From Paractinoplanes deccanensis (GTDB lineage: Bacteria; Actinomycetota; Actinomycetes; Mycobacteriales; Micromonosporaceae), in the NCBI RefSeq assembly GCF_016862115.1, contig NZ_BOMI01000166.1, positions 1 to 39,532 on the forward strand: DNA of 39,532 bases. Direction: 5' to 3'. This document shows positions 1 through 7,901 of this stretch, one piece after another. The position numbers were made by a program, and so were the translations under genes. Position 1 is the stretch's first letter; every line of letters begins with the position of its first letter. The notes under the pieces were generated by a model. The model was given only the letters and a program-made list of their open reading frames with translations. It searched no databases and was not told the DNA's origin.

Positions 1-41
1 CCTGCACCATTGTGACGCGAAAATCCAAGATCGTGCCGGGG

Positions 42-460
42 CCTGTGGACAACGGGGGCTGTGGGCGGCGGGGGCTGTGGATAACGCAGCGGAGGGCGCG
101 GCAGTGCGGTGCGTGCATGGCGCGGGTGCGGTGAGGGCGGCGCCGTTGTGGAGGGTGGAGCCGTTGTGGAGGACGGGGTGTTGCGGAGGCCAGGGCGTTG
201 TGGAAGGGCGACGCGCTGTGGAGGGGCGGGGTGTTGTGGAGGGGCGGCGGGTTGTGGACGGCGGGGTGTTGTGGAGGGGCGGCGGGTTGTGGAGGGCAGG
301 GCGTTGTGGAGGGGCGGTGCGTTTTGGACGGCGCGGTGTTGTGGACGGCGGCGGGGTGTGGACGGCGCGGTGTTGTGGACGGCGGCGGGTTGCGGACGGT
401 GGGGTGTTGTGGAGGGGCGGCGCGTTGTGGAGGGCAGGGCGTTGTAGACGGCGGGGTGCG
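42..460. repeat. 17-18 bp TGTGGA tandem array
   Basis: The hexamer TGTGGA occurs exactly, always on the plus strand, starting at 44, 76, 147, 165, 199, 217, 235, 253, 270, 288, 305, 340, 357, 374, 408 and 426. From 147 on, spacing is 17 or 18 bases, or twice that where a unit has decayed (near 182, 322, 391 and 443). The consensus is roughly GTTGTGGAGGGCGGCGG. No gene is supported here: open frames through it encode only repetitive Val-Glu-Gly-Arg or Gly-Cys-Gly text in every phase and lack a ribosome site. The rest of bases 1-542 is GC-rich with nothing recognisable. Confidence 0.85.
44..84. promoter_or_regulatory. Two DnaA-box-like 9-mers
   Basis: TGTGGACAA at 44-52 is the complement of TTGTCCACA, the box form preferred in Streptomyces-type genomes. 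TGTGGATAA at 76-84 is the complement of TTATCCACA, the classical box. Both point the same way and sit at the left edge of the TGTGGA array. The sequence matches are direct; DnaA binding is inferred. No dnaA or dnaN lies in the window, so this is not evidence for oriC. Confidence 0.4.
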
Positions 461-542
461 GTCGCGGGCGCGGGACTGCGAACAACGGCATGTGGGGACA
501 ACGGCCGGGCGCTGACGAAGGCGCCCCGCGACAGTGCGGCCG

Positions 543-3473
543 TCAGCGGACCGTGATCTCCAGGTGGGTGGCGCGCCGGGCCTCGGCGAGGACGTCCGGC
601 CGTACCGAGTCAAGGGTCAAATGCGTCAAAGCCGGCAACCCCAGCAAACCCTGCACCGTCTCGGGGTGGTGGGCTGTCACGTGGGTGAGGTGGGGCAGGG
701 TGGCGAGGGCCGACAGCTCCGCGGAGTCCGGTGCGCCGACGAACTCCACCGAGCGCAGGGAACGGAACTGGTCCACGCCGAGCAGGTTGCGGTCGGTCGG
801 GCGGTTCTCGACCACCAGGGAGGTCAGTGGCAGGTCGCCGGGCAGGGCGTGCAGGCCGGCCGACACGCCGCGGTCGCGCAGGACCAGGCGGGTGATGGGG
901 GCGCCGGCCAGGGTGCGCAGGGAGGCGTTCATCAGGTAGAGGCGCAGCTCCGACAGGCCGGTGCGGCACAGCGGTGACAGGTCGCGCAACATCGGGCAGC
1001 TTGCCAGGTGCAGGACGCGCAACTCGCGGGCGGCCGTCAGGGGGCTGAGGTCGCGCAGCACCGTGTTCTGCAGGAGTTCGAGGCGGCGCAGGTTGGGGAT
1101 CGCGGCCAGGGGGTCCAGCGGGGTCAGGTCGCCGCGGCACGAGACCGTCGACAGGCGGCGCAGGTGGCGCAGGTACTGCACCCGGGACCAGCGCTGGATG
1201 TCGAGGCGGCGGTCGCCGAAGTCGACGTCGGCGAGGACCTCCGTCGCGTACCGCTCGGGGTCGTCGGAGACCCGCCAGGCGCGCAGCAGCTCGTCGATGA
1301 CCAGGGCCTGGTCGATCGTGGTGAAGCGGGCGATGGTGTCGCGGGCGCCCTCGCCGCCGATCAGCGCCGCCGTGCGGACCACGCCCGCGGCCTGCTCGTC
1401 GTCGAGGCCCTCGGGGCCGGGCAGCAGTTCCAGCACGAACGGGCCCGCGCGGGCCAGCAGCTCGGCGTCGTCGAGGCTGGCGGGCGGGATCAGGCGGCGC
1501 GCCGCCTGGTGCACCTGGTCGCGGATCTCGTCGCTCTCGGTCACGTCGGCCTGGGCCAGGCACGCGGCCGCCAGCAGGCGCAGGCGGTCGTGCACGGCGG
1601 GCCGTTCGCGGGCGGCCGCGTTGCCGCGCAGCAGGTCACCGAGGATGCGCTCGCGCTCGACCGGGCGGGCGTGCGCGACCGCCATCACCACCACGTCGTG
1701 CCACGGGTCCAGGTGGGCGTTCTCGACGAGCAGGCCCAGGTCGCCGGCGTCGACGACCTCCTTCGCGGCCAGGTAGTCGCGGAACGTGCGGTGCACGAAC
1801 TGGATCTGCCCGTCGTACACCTCGCGGAGCAGCCCGGTGCGCTCCAGCGTGCGCTGCAGCACCGCCTCGGGCTCGGCGTGCTCGGGCCGGATGCCGCGCA
1901 TCGCGTGCCGGATGCGGTGCACGGCCTCGCCGCGCGGCAGCAGGATGTCCTGGTTCTTGACGAGCGAATAGGCCAGGCGCTGGAGGATGACGACCTGCTC
2001 CTCCATGCTCAGGGCGGGGCTCTGGTCCAGCCGTACGCCGCGGCGCTCGTCCCAGCGCAGGAGCAGCAGCTCCAGGGCCGCGTCATAGAGGCTCTTGCGG
2101 TCGCGCGGCAGGTGCATGTGCCGGTCCTGATAGAGCGCGCAGATCAGGCCCGCCAGCAACGGGTTCGCGGCCAGCCGCCGCAGCTCGGGGCGGGTCGCGA
2201 TGAGCTCGCCGAGCTCGCGCCGGCAGGAGTCGAGCCACTCGGACATGCCCGGCTCGTCGCCGTACTCCTCCTGGGCGGCCTCGTGCCAGCGCGCGAGGAA
2301 GTCCTGGATGCCCTGGGCGCTGAGCGACAGCAGGTCGAACGGGACGAAGTCGTGCTCGGCGAGCCAGTCCTCGTCGATCGCCGGCGGGCGGCTCGTGACG
2401 ACGTACCGCGACTCGGGGTAGGCCTCGGCCAGGTCGGCGATCCAGGCGCGGACGGCCTCGCGCCGCTCCGGCGGCACCTCGTCGATGCCGTCGATCAGCA
2501 GCAGGCCCTGACCGGCGGCGAGGCGGCGGCTGGCCCACCCCGGGGGCATCTCCCCGGCGATGTGGCGGCCGATGATCGTGGGCAGTTCCTCGGGCGCCGG
2601 CAGGGGACGGCCGTCCTGGGCGTACTGGCGCAGCGGCACGAAGAACGGGACCTGCCCGTGCGTGGAGGCGGCGAGCCATTGCAGCAGCGTCGTCTTGCCG
2701 GCTCCCGCCCCGGCGCGGATCACCACGCGCGGGTTGTCGGCGAGGGCGTTGGCCACGTCGATGCCGACACCGGTCAGGCCCTCCTCATCGTCGTCGGAGG
2801 CGCCGCGGGCCACCGCCAGGGACACGTATTTGTCGAACGTGTGCCGGCGCGGGCGGCGGCTGCGGGTGACGCCGAAGAGCTCGAACCGGCCGAGCCGCTG
2901 GGCGACGACCTCGGCGTACCGGGCGGTGAAGGCACTGTCGACGTCCGGCGGGCCGGTGTGGGCCACGGTCCGGTTGTCGAGGCTGCCGCGGTTGTTGAGA
3001 CTGCCGAGGATGCGCATCTGCACGAGCCGGTCGAAGCCCGGCTGGAGCTGGAGCGCGGAGAGCAGGTTGGTGCAGGTCAGGCCGATGATCTGCCGGTACG
3101 CGGCCTCACCCTCGGCGCCCAGGCCGAACTGGTGGAGGCTGTCCGTGCCGCGGGACTCGACGTGCCGGGCCAGCCGGGCCGCGTCCAGCTCGAGGTCGAA
3201 GACCAGGTCGAGGTCCACCTCGGCGACGGTCAGCGAGTGGCCGGCGGCCTCCACGGCGGCGTCCCACTCGTGCGCCGCAAGCTCGCGGAGCTCGCCGCCG
3301 CGCAGGGTGGCCAGGCCGCGGCGGGTGGAATCCAGGGCGCGGCGGACCTCCCGGGTGCTGATCTGGGCAGGGGGCTGCCGGCGCCGGCGCAGATCGAACA
3401 GGAACTCGCTGGTGAGTCCCTGCACGATCTGGCCGGCGACGCCGAGAAGGGCGACGAAGATGGTGTCAGTCAT
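543..3473 (-). CDS. NACHT NTPase with C-terminal leucine-rich repeats
   Basis: A 976-residue STAND-type NTPase. The N-terminal ~240 residues look helical after a short hydrophobic start. The NACHT domain has a Walker A motif AGAGAGKT (residues 254-261) and a Walker B stretch LLLIDGIDE (about 324-332), followed by the helical region typical of the family. The last ~200 residues are leucine-rich repeat-like (LRRLEL, LRVLHL and LSELRL segments). Known bacterial NACHT proteins sense phage components and trigger abortive responses, so antiphage defence is the likely role. No separate effector gene is adjacent, so any effector would have to lie in the N-terminal helical part. The start is supported by GGAGG just upstream. 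It lies 25 bases behind the secreted esterase-like gene and could be cotranscribed. Confident on fold, moderate on function. Confidence 0.88.
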   Translation of the reverse strand: MTDTIFVALLGVAGQIVQGLTSEFLFDLRRRRQPPAQISTREVRRALDSTRRGLATLRGGELRELAAHEWDAAVEAAGHSLTVAEVDLDLVFDLELDAARLARHVESRGTDSLHQFGLGAEGEAAYRQIIGLTCTNLLSALQLQPGFDRLVQMRILGSLNNRGSLDNRTVAHTGPPDVDSAFTARYAEVVAQRLGRFELFGVTRSRRPRRHTFDKYVSLAVARGASDDDEEGLTGVGIDVANALADNPRVVIRAGAGAGKTTLLQWLAASTHGQVPFFVPLRQYAQDGRPLPAPEELPTIIGRHIAGEMPPGWASRRLAAGQGLLLIDGIDEVPPERREAVRAWIADLAEAYPESRYVVTSRPPAIDEDWLAEHDFVPFDLLSLSAQGIQDFLARWHEAAQEEYGDEPGMSEWLDSCRRELGELIATRPELRRLAANPLLAGLICALYQDRHMHLPRDRKSLYDAALELLLLRWDERRGVRLDQSPALSMEEQVVILQRLAYSLVKNQDILLPRGEAVHRIRHAMRGIRPEHAEPEAVLQRTLERTGLLREVYDGQIQFVHRTFRDYLAAKEVVDAGDLGLLVENAHLDPWHDVVVMAVAHARPVERERILGDLLRGNAAARERPAVHDRLRLLAAACLAQADVTESDEIRDQVHQAARRLIPPASLDDAELLARAGPFVLELLPGPEGLDDEQAAGVVRTAALIGGEGARDTIARFTTIDQALVIDELLRAWRVSDDPERYATEVLADVDFGDRRLDIQRWSRVQYLRHLRRLSTVSCRGDLTPLDPLAAIPNLRRLELLQNTVLRDLSPLTAARELRVLHLASCPMLRDLSPLCRTGLSELRLYLMNASLRTLAGAPITRLVLRDRGVSAGLHALPGDLPLTSLVVENRPTDRNLLGVDQFRSLRSVEFVGAPDSAELSALATLPHLTHVTAHHPETVQGLLGLPALTHLTLDSVRPDVLAEARRATHLEITVR

Positions 3474-3498
3474 CGTCCTCCACAGTAAACAGAGGCCG

Positions 3499-4587
3499 CT
3501 ATCGGCGGGTGCCGTAGCGCAGCAGGTGGAACTGGGTGCCGGCGGTGCCGAAGTTGTCGTCGGTGACCGCCACGATCGAGCGGCCGCCGTCGGCCAGGCG
3601 CGGGCCCCACGTGATGCCCTCGACGTTGTCGGCCTCGGGGAACTCGAAGAGCAGCTTCTTCGGCATGGCCTTCTCGGTGCCGGTCAGCGCGGCGCGACCG
3701 GCGGCGTTGGTGGCGCCGCGGGTCGTCGTCCAGAAGACCTGGATGGTGAAGCCGACGCCGCCCGCGTAGCTGCGCTCGACGGCCAGGAAGTCCGTCTTGT
3801 CGATGGCGAGCAGGTCGGTGAGGCCGCGGTCGGCGTACGGGTTGGCCGGGTCGGTCGGCGCGTGCGCGATCGGGCTGACCGGGTAGACGTACTCGGCGCG
3901 CGCCTTGCCCGAGGCGCGGTCGAGCACCAGGACCCGCGACTTGCTGCCGTGGGTGAGGGTGGCGGCCGGGCCGTCCTGCACGAGCGCGTTCTCCGTCGCG
4001 GTGACGAGCGAGCGGCCGTCCGCGGACACGGTGAGCGACTCCAGTGCCAGGTTGTTGCGCACGCCGTTGGTGGCACTGGGCCGGTAGGCGTCCGGCAGGC
4101 GGTACTCGCGGCGGAAGGTGCCGTCGCGCGAGGTCTCCCGCACGAACGGCGGCAGCCCGGTCGACGCGGCGCCCTCACTGGTCCACGCCAGACGGTCGGT
4201 GCCAGGCAGTTCGCGTACGGCCTCGGGGTCGACCGTGCCGTTGGCGAACGCCTGGCCGTTGGTGTCGCGCAGCGTCGTCACGCCGGTGACGACCGGCGCG
4301 GTGACCGCGAAGCCGCGGCGGGTCAGCGGCAGCCGCAGGGTGTAATAGCGTGCCGGGGCGAGCGCGGACCGGTCGTCGCTGATCGCCACGTAGCGGCCGC
4401 TGGCCGGGTCGTAGTCGATGCCGGAGATGCCGCCGAACGGCGTGCCGAACTGCTGGCTCGCCGGCACCACGAGGGAGTCCAGCAGGGACAGCGACGGCGA
4501 GGCGCCCGCGGGGTGGGCGAGCGCGGGTGAGGCGGCGAGCACGCCACCGGCCACGACGGCGGCGGCGAGGGACAGACGTCGGATCAT
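3499..4587 (-). CDS. Secreted esterase-like activity of phytase family protein
   Basis: A 362-residue predicted secreted protein. The chosen ATG begins MIRRLSLAAAVVAGG and gives a clean signal peptide ending near ALAHPAG; longer upstream reading frame is not needed. The mature part is a beta-propeller resembling the phytase-like esterase family (Pfam PF13449), with the typical GGISGIDYD segment near the start, NLALESLTV in the middle and NVEGITWGP followed by VTDDNF near the end. Members are extracytoplasmic and their substrates are mostly unproven, so phosphoester hydrolysis is a family-level guess. It is upstream of and close to the NACHT gene in the same direction. No membrane anchor is seen after the signal peptide. 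Confidence 0.82.
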   Translation of the reverse strand: MIRRLSLAAAVVAGGVLAASPALAHPAGASPSLSLLDSLVVPASQQFGTPFGGISGIDYDPASGRYVAISDDRSALAPARYYTLRLPLTRRGFAVTAPVVTGVTTLRDTNGQAFANGTVDPEAVRELPGTDRLAWTSEGAASTGLPPFVRETSRDGTFRREYRLPDAYRPSATNGVRNNLALESLTVSADGRSLVTATENALVQDGPAATLTHGSKSRVLVLDRASGKARAEYVYPVSPIAHAPTDPANPYADRGLTDLLAIDKTDFLAVERSYAGGVGFTIQVFWTTTRGATNAAGRAALTGTEKAMPKKLLFEFPEADNVEGITWGPRLADGGRSIVAVTDDNFGTAGTQFHLLRYGTRR

Positions 4588-4653
4588 CTGCCCTTTGTAG
4601 GCACGCGACGTGTCCGGCGGGCGGACTCCGGGCGAAGAATCCGCGCCGTCCGG

Positions 4654-4680
4654 GCAACCGTTGCGGCGGGCCGGCGCGTT
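4654..4680 (+). promoter_or_regulatory. Putative ECF-type promoter before the sigma relic
   Basis: GCAACC at 4654-4659 and CGTT at 4677-4680 are separated by 17 bases, resembling the AACC/CGTT elements of ECF sigma promoters. The site lies about 25 bases upstream of the sigma-factor ATG at 4705, where an autoregulated promoter would sit. Judged from motif and spacing only. Confidence 0.35.
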
Positions 4681-4704
4681 ACCGCGGTGACGAAGGGGGA
4701 ATCG

Positions 4705-5716
4705 ATGCGCGCGGACGCGGAGCGCGAGTACGTCGAGTACGCGAGCGCCGGCCTGCCCCGGTTGCAGCGGCTGGCGTACACGTTGTGCGGTGACGTCCAC
4801 CGCGCCGCGGCAGCGGGCCGTGCTGGTGCTGCGCTTCGTCTACGACCTGCCGGTCGGCGAGGTGGCCGAACTGCTCGACTGCACCGACGGCACGGTCAAG
4901 AGCCAGAGCGCCAAGGGCTTGGCCAAGATGCGGCACCTGCTCACCGAGCCCGTGACCGTCCAGAGGAGGACCACCGCGGTGGACCCGACGGGCCGCTTCA
5001 TCGCCGGCGCGGTGCAGGGCTCGGAGGAGACCGGCGAACAGGGCAAGGCCCTCCTCTGGGACGGCGGGACCCTGCGGGAACTGCCCGTCGCCGGCTTCGC
5101 GCCGGCCCCGCTCGGCGTCAATGTGCACGGCACGGTCGTCGGCAGCGTGACCCGCGACCATCGGCTCGTCGGCTGGGCGTACGAGAACGGGAAGGTCCGG
5201 GTCCTGCCCGCGCCCGCGGGCAGCGACGTGACCGCCAACGCCGTCAACCAGCGCGGCGACATCGTCGGCGTCATCCGCGGCGCGGACAAGGTGAGCAGGG
5301 CCGCGTTCTGGCTGGCCGCCGCCCGCTTCGGCCCCGGCAGCGCCATCGCGATCGCCGGCGACTGGATCGTGGGCACCTCCGGCCCGGCGCGCTCCGACGG
5401 TGTCATTGCCGCGGCCCGCATCGGCCCCAACGCGGCCGGCCAGGCCGTCCGCTGGAACACCGGCGACCACAGCCCGGAAGTGATCCCCGGCATCGCCGTC
5501 GCCGGCACCACCGAGGCGGGCGACGCGGCCGGCGTCACCACCCGCACGGAGCCTTCCCCGCCCTACCGCGTGGCCACGCTCGCCGGCCGGCCGCTGCCGC
5601 ACCTGAGCCCCGGCCGCAACTACGACGTGGCCACCGCCGTCAGCGCCGACGGCCGCGTCGTCGCCGGCGAGGAGCTCGGCGACAAGGCCACCCGGCCGAT
5701 CGTCTGGCACTGCTGA
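4705..5716 (+). pseudogene. Collapsed SigE-family ECF sigma factor fused to a HAF/propeller protein
   Basis: The first frame from the ATG at 4705 reads like the start of actinobacterial SigE-type sigma factors (REYVEYASAGLPRLQRLAYTLCGD) but breaks at about 4800. The next frame (+1) immediately continues with the sigma region 4 core, PRQRAVLVLRF through DGTVKSQSAKGLAKMRHLL. Most of region 2 and the linker, roughly 90-100 residues in family members, are missing, so a deletion with frameshift is inferred. The region 4 frame then runs without a stop into a propeller-like protein with repeated segments such as DPTGRFIAGAV, VNQRGDIVGVI and SADGRVVAGEE, ending at 5716. In relatives this is a separate, membrane-anchored neighbour of the sigma gene; its N-terminal anchor is absent here. 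A fused product could start at 4790, but it could not bind a -10 element. Confidence 0.72.
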
Positions 5717-5724
5717 CTCCCGGC

Positions 5725-5755
5725 GGGGACGCCCGGTTCGTGCCCGGGCGTCCCC
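5725..5755 (+). terminator. Strong hairpin terminator
   Basis: The arms GGGGACGCCCGG (5725-5736) and CCGGGCGTCCCC (5744-5755) pair perfectly over 12 bases around a 7-base loop. The hairpin lies 8 bases after the stop of the sigma/propeller relic and 21 bases before the ion-channel start. There is no clear U-tract, which is usual in high-GC actinobacteria. Confidence 0.75.
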
Positions 5756-5776
5756 GATGTCTTACGCTTCCCGGCG

Positions 5777-6610
5777 ATGACGCGTACCGCCCTTCTCTGC
5801 AGCCGCCTGGTGGCGGCGTCCTGGTTCAACCTCGCCGGCTTCGCCGTCATCGTGGTCAACGCCCTCACCCTCGGCCTGGAGACCTACGAGCCGGTGGTCG
5901 CGGCGGCGGGCGGGTGGCTGCACGCGATCGAGTACGCCTGTGTCGCGTACTTCGCGGTGGAGCTGCTGATCCGGTTCGGGGCCTCGCGCACGCGGTTCTT
6001 CCGGGACGGATGGAACGTGTTCGACCTGCTGATCGTCGCCGCGCCGCTGCTGCCCGGAGTGCGCGAGAACGTGACGCTGCTGCGGCTGTTGCGGCTGGCG
6101 CGCATCGTGCGGACGTTCCGGTTCTTCCCGAGCCTGCGCGTCATCCTGGTCGGCATCCGGCGCAGCCTGCCGGGCCTCGGCAGCTTCCTGCTGGTGACGG
6201 TGGTGCTGCTCTACGGGTACGCGATTCTGGGCTGGATGATGTTCGGCGACGCCTATCCCGAGCGCTACGGCACGGTCGGCCAGGCGATGCTGACGCTGTT
6301 CCTGCTGTTGTCGCTCGACGGCATCACCGACACGCTCCAGGCCGGCCGCGAGGTCACCGAGTGGGCCGTCCTCTACTACGTGTCGTACATGGTCGCCGCC
6401 TGCTACCTGCTCACCAACCTGCTCGTCGGCGTCGTGCTGACCGCCCTCCAGGAGGCGCACGACGAGAACCGCGGCGCCAAGGCCGCCGAGCCGCCCCTGA
6501 ACGAGCAACTCGCGCGGCTGCACCTGCTCATCGGCGAGCTGGAGCGACGCTTGCCACAGGAAAACCTGCCGGGTCCGCGAACGGCGGAGCGGGAACTGCT
6601 GAAAGACTGA
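5777..6610 (+). CDS. Voltage-gated-type cation channel (ion transporter family)
   Basis: A 277-residue six-helix channel subunit: S1 about 17-36, S2 49-67, S3 79-93, S4 102-125 with regularly spaced arginines (LLRLLRLARIVRTFRFF), S5 132-156, a pore helix at 167-180, and S6 197-224. A heptad-like C-terminal helix (about 241-259) matches the coiled coil that assembles bacterial NaV-type tetramers. The filter region reads SLDGITD (179-185), where NaChBac-type sodium channels have TLESWAS. The substituted residues make ion selectivity uncertain; sodium, calcium or non-selective conduction are all possible. The next gene starts 5 bases after the stop, indicating cotranscription with the CNNM-type protein. 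Confidence 0.88.
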   Translation: MTRTALLCSRLVAASWFNLAGFAVIVVNALTLGLETYEPVVAAAGGWLHAIEYACVAYFAVELLIRFGASRTRFFRDGWNVFDLLIVAAPLLPGVRENVTLLRLLRLARIVRTFRFFPSLRVILVGIRRSLPGLGSFLLVTVVLLYGYAILGWMMFGDAYPERYGTVGQAMLTLFLLLSLDGITDTLQAGREVTEWAVLYYVSYMVAACYLLTNLLVGVVLTALQEAHDENRGAKAAEPPLNEQLARLHLLIGELERRLPQENLPGPRTAERELLKD

Positions 6611-6614
6611 CGCC

Positions 6615-7901
6615 GTGGGCAGCTACGGATGGCAGATCGTTCTCGTCGTTTTCCTCGTGCTGCTCAACGCTGCCTTCTCGGGCAGCGAGATGGCGCTCAT
6701 CTCGCTGCGGGACAGCCAGTTGCAGCGCCTCGAGCGCCGCTCGCGCACCGGGGCGACGCTGGCGAAGCTGGCCCGCGACCCCAACCGGTTCCTCGCGACG
6801 ATCCAGATCGGCATCACGCTCGCCGGCTTCCTGGCGTCGGCGTCGGCGGCCGTGTCGCTCGCCAAGCCGCTCACCGGGCCGCTCGGCTTTCTCGGGTCGG
6901 CCGCCGAGCCGGTGGCGATCGTGCTGGTCACCATCGTGCTGACCTTCTTCACGCTGGTGGTGGGCGAGCTCGCGCCCAAGCGGATCGCGATGCAGCGGGC
7001 CGAGGGCTGGGCGCTCATGGTGGCCCGCCCGCTCGACGTGCTGTCCGGGCTGTCGCGGCCGGTGGTCTGGCTGCTGGGCAAGTCCACCGACGTTCTCGTA
7101 CGCCTGACCGGCGTGGACCCGAACGCGACGCGCGAGGAGGTGACCACCGAGGAGATCCGCGACCTGGTGACCCAGCAGCAGGAGTTCACGCCGGAGCAGC
7201 GCACGATCATCAGCGGCGCCTTCGAGATCGCCGACCGGGTGCTGCGCGAGATCCTCGTCCCGCGCCGCGACGTGCTCGTGATCCCGGCCGACCTGCCCGC
7301 CCACGACGCGCTCGCCCGGCTGGTCGCCGGCGGCCACTCGCGCGCGCCGGTGACCGGGCCGATGGGCCTCGACGACGTGCTCGGCGTGACCCACCTGCGC
7401 GACCTGATCGACGCGCGCGGCCCGGTGCGCGACCACATGTTCGACGCGCTCTTCCTGCCCGAGAGCCTCAAGGTCTCCGACGCGATGATGCAGATGCGCG
7501 GGCAGCGCCAGCAGCTGGCCATGGTGGTCGACGAGCGCGGCGCCATCGACGGCATCGTGACGATGGAGGACCTGGTCGAGGAGGTGGTCGGCGAGATCTA
7601 CGACGAGACCGACCGCGACGTGCAGGCGGTGGTCCGCGAGGCCGACGGCGCCCTGCTGATGCCCGGCACGTTCCCCATCCACGACCTGCCCGACGTCGGC
7701 ATCGACATCGAGCACCTCGAGGACGGCGACTACACCACCGTGGCCGGGCTGGTGCTGTCGAAGCTCGGCCACATCCCGACCGCGCCCGGCGAGACCGTGA
7801 CCGTCGAGGGCGCCACCGCCGAGGTCACCCGCGTCGCCGGCCGCGCGATCACCGAGATCCGCTGGCGGAAACCGGCTTCAGCTCCACAGGAATCCCGTTG
7901 A
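6615..7901 (+). CDS. CNNM/HlyC-CorC family membrane protein with CBS pair
   Basis: A 428-residue protein starting at GTG. It has a DUF21/CNNM transmembrane domain (about 1-165, with the FSGSEMALIS motif after the first helix and a TLVVGELAPKR segment near 113-123), a pair of CBS domains (about 210-330, containing HSRAPV and VVDERGAIDGIVTMEDLVEEVVGEI), and a C-terminal CorC_HlyC domain (about 340-415). Family members bind adenine nucleotides at the CBS pair and take part in Mg2+/Co2+ efflux or resistance. It is translationally close to the upstream ion channel, suggesting a joint role in cation homeostasis. Its 3' end overlaps the convergent molybdopterin oxidoreductase gene by 53 bases. Confidence 0.9.
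   Translation: MGSYGWQIVLVVFLVLLNAAFSGSEMALISLRDSQLQRLERRSRTGATLAKLARDPNRFLATIQIGITLAGFLASASAAVSLAKPLTGPLGFLGSAAEPVAIVLVTIVLTFFTLVVGELAPKRIAMQRAEGWALMVARPLDVLSGLSRPVVWLLGKSTDVLVRLTGVDPNATREEVTTEEIRDLVTQQQEFTPEQRTIISGAFEIADRVLREILVPRRDVLVIPADLPAHDALARLVAGGHSRAPVTGPMGLDDVLGVTHLRDLIDARGPVRDHMFDALFLPESLKVSDAMMQMRGQRQQLAMVVDERGAIDGIVTMEDLVEEVVGEIYDETDRDVQAVVREADGALLMPGTFPIHDLPDVGIDIEHLEDGDYTTVAGLVLSKLGHIPTAPGETVTVEGATAEVTRVAGRAITEIRWRKPASAPQESR

Noticed and set aside
140..460. CRISPR array
   Set aside because: Units are contiguous 17-18 bp repeats with no unique spacers and no cas genes.
1..542. Chromosomal origin of replication
   Set aside because: Two DnaA-like boxes and an array are suggestive, but there is no dnaA, dnaN or AT-rich unwinding region, and the boxes are not in mixed orientation.
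77..556. Val-Glu-Gly-Arg repeat protein gene
   Set aside because: Open in several frames at once because of the repeat; no ribosome site and no natural protein composition.
1008..3488. Long plus-strand open frame opposite the NACHT gene
   Set aside because: Shadow of the real gene: high GC leaves the antisense frame open, its protein is Gln/Ala/Arg/Val-rich without motifs, whereas the minus strand has clear Walker motifs.
4118..4345. Short plus-strand frames inside the esterase-like gene
   Set aside because: Antisense shadows without ribosome sites or recognisable products.
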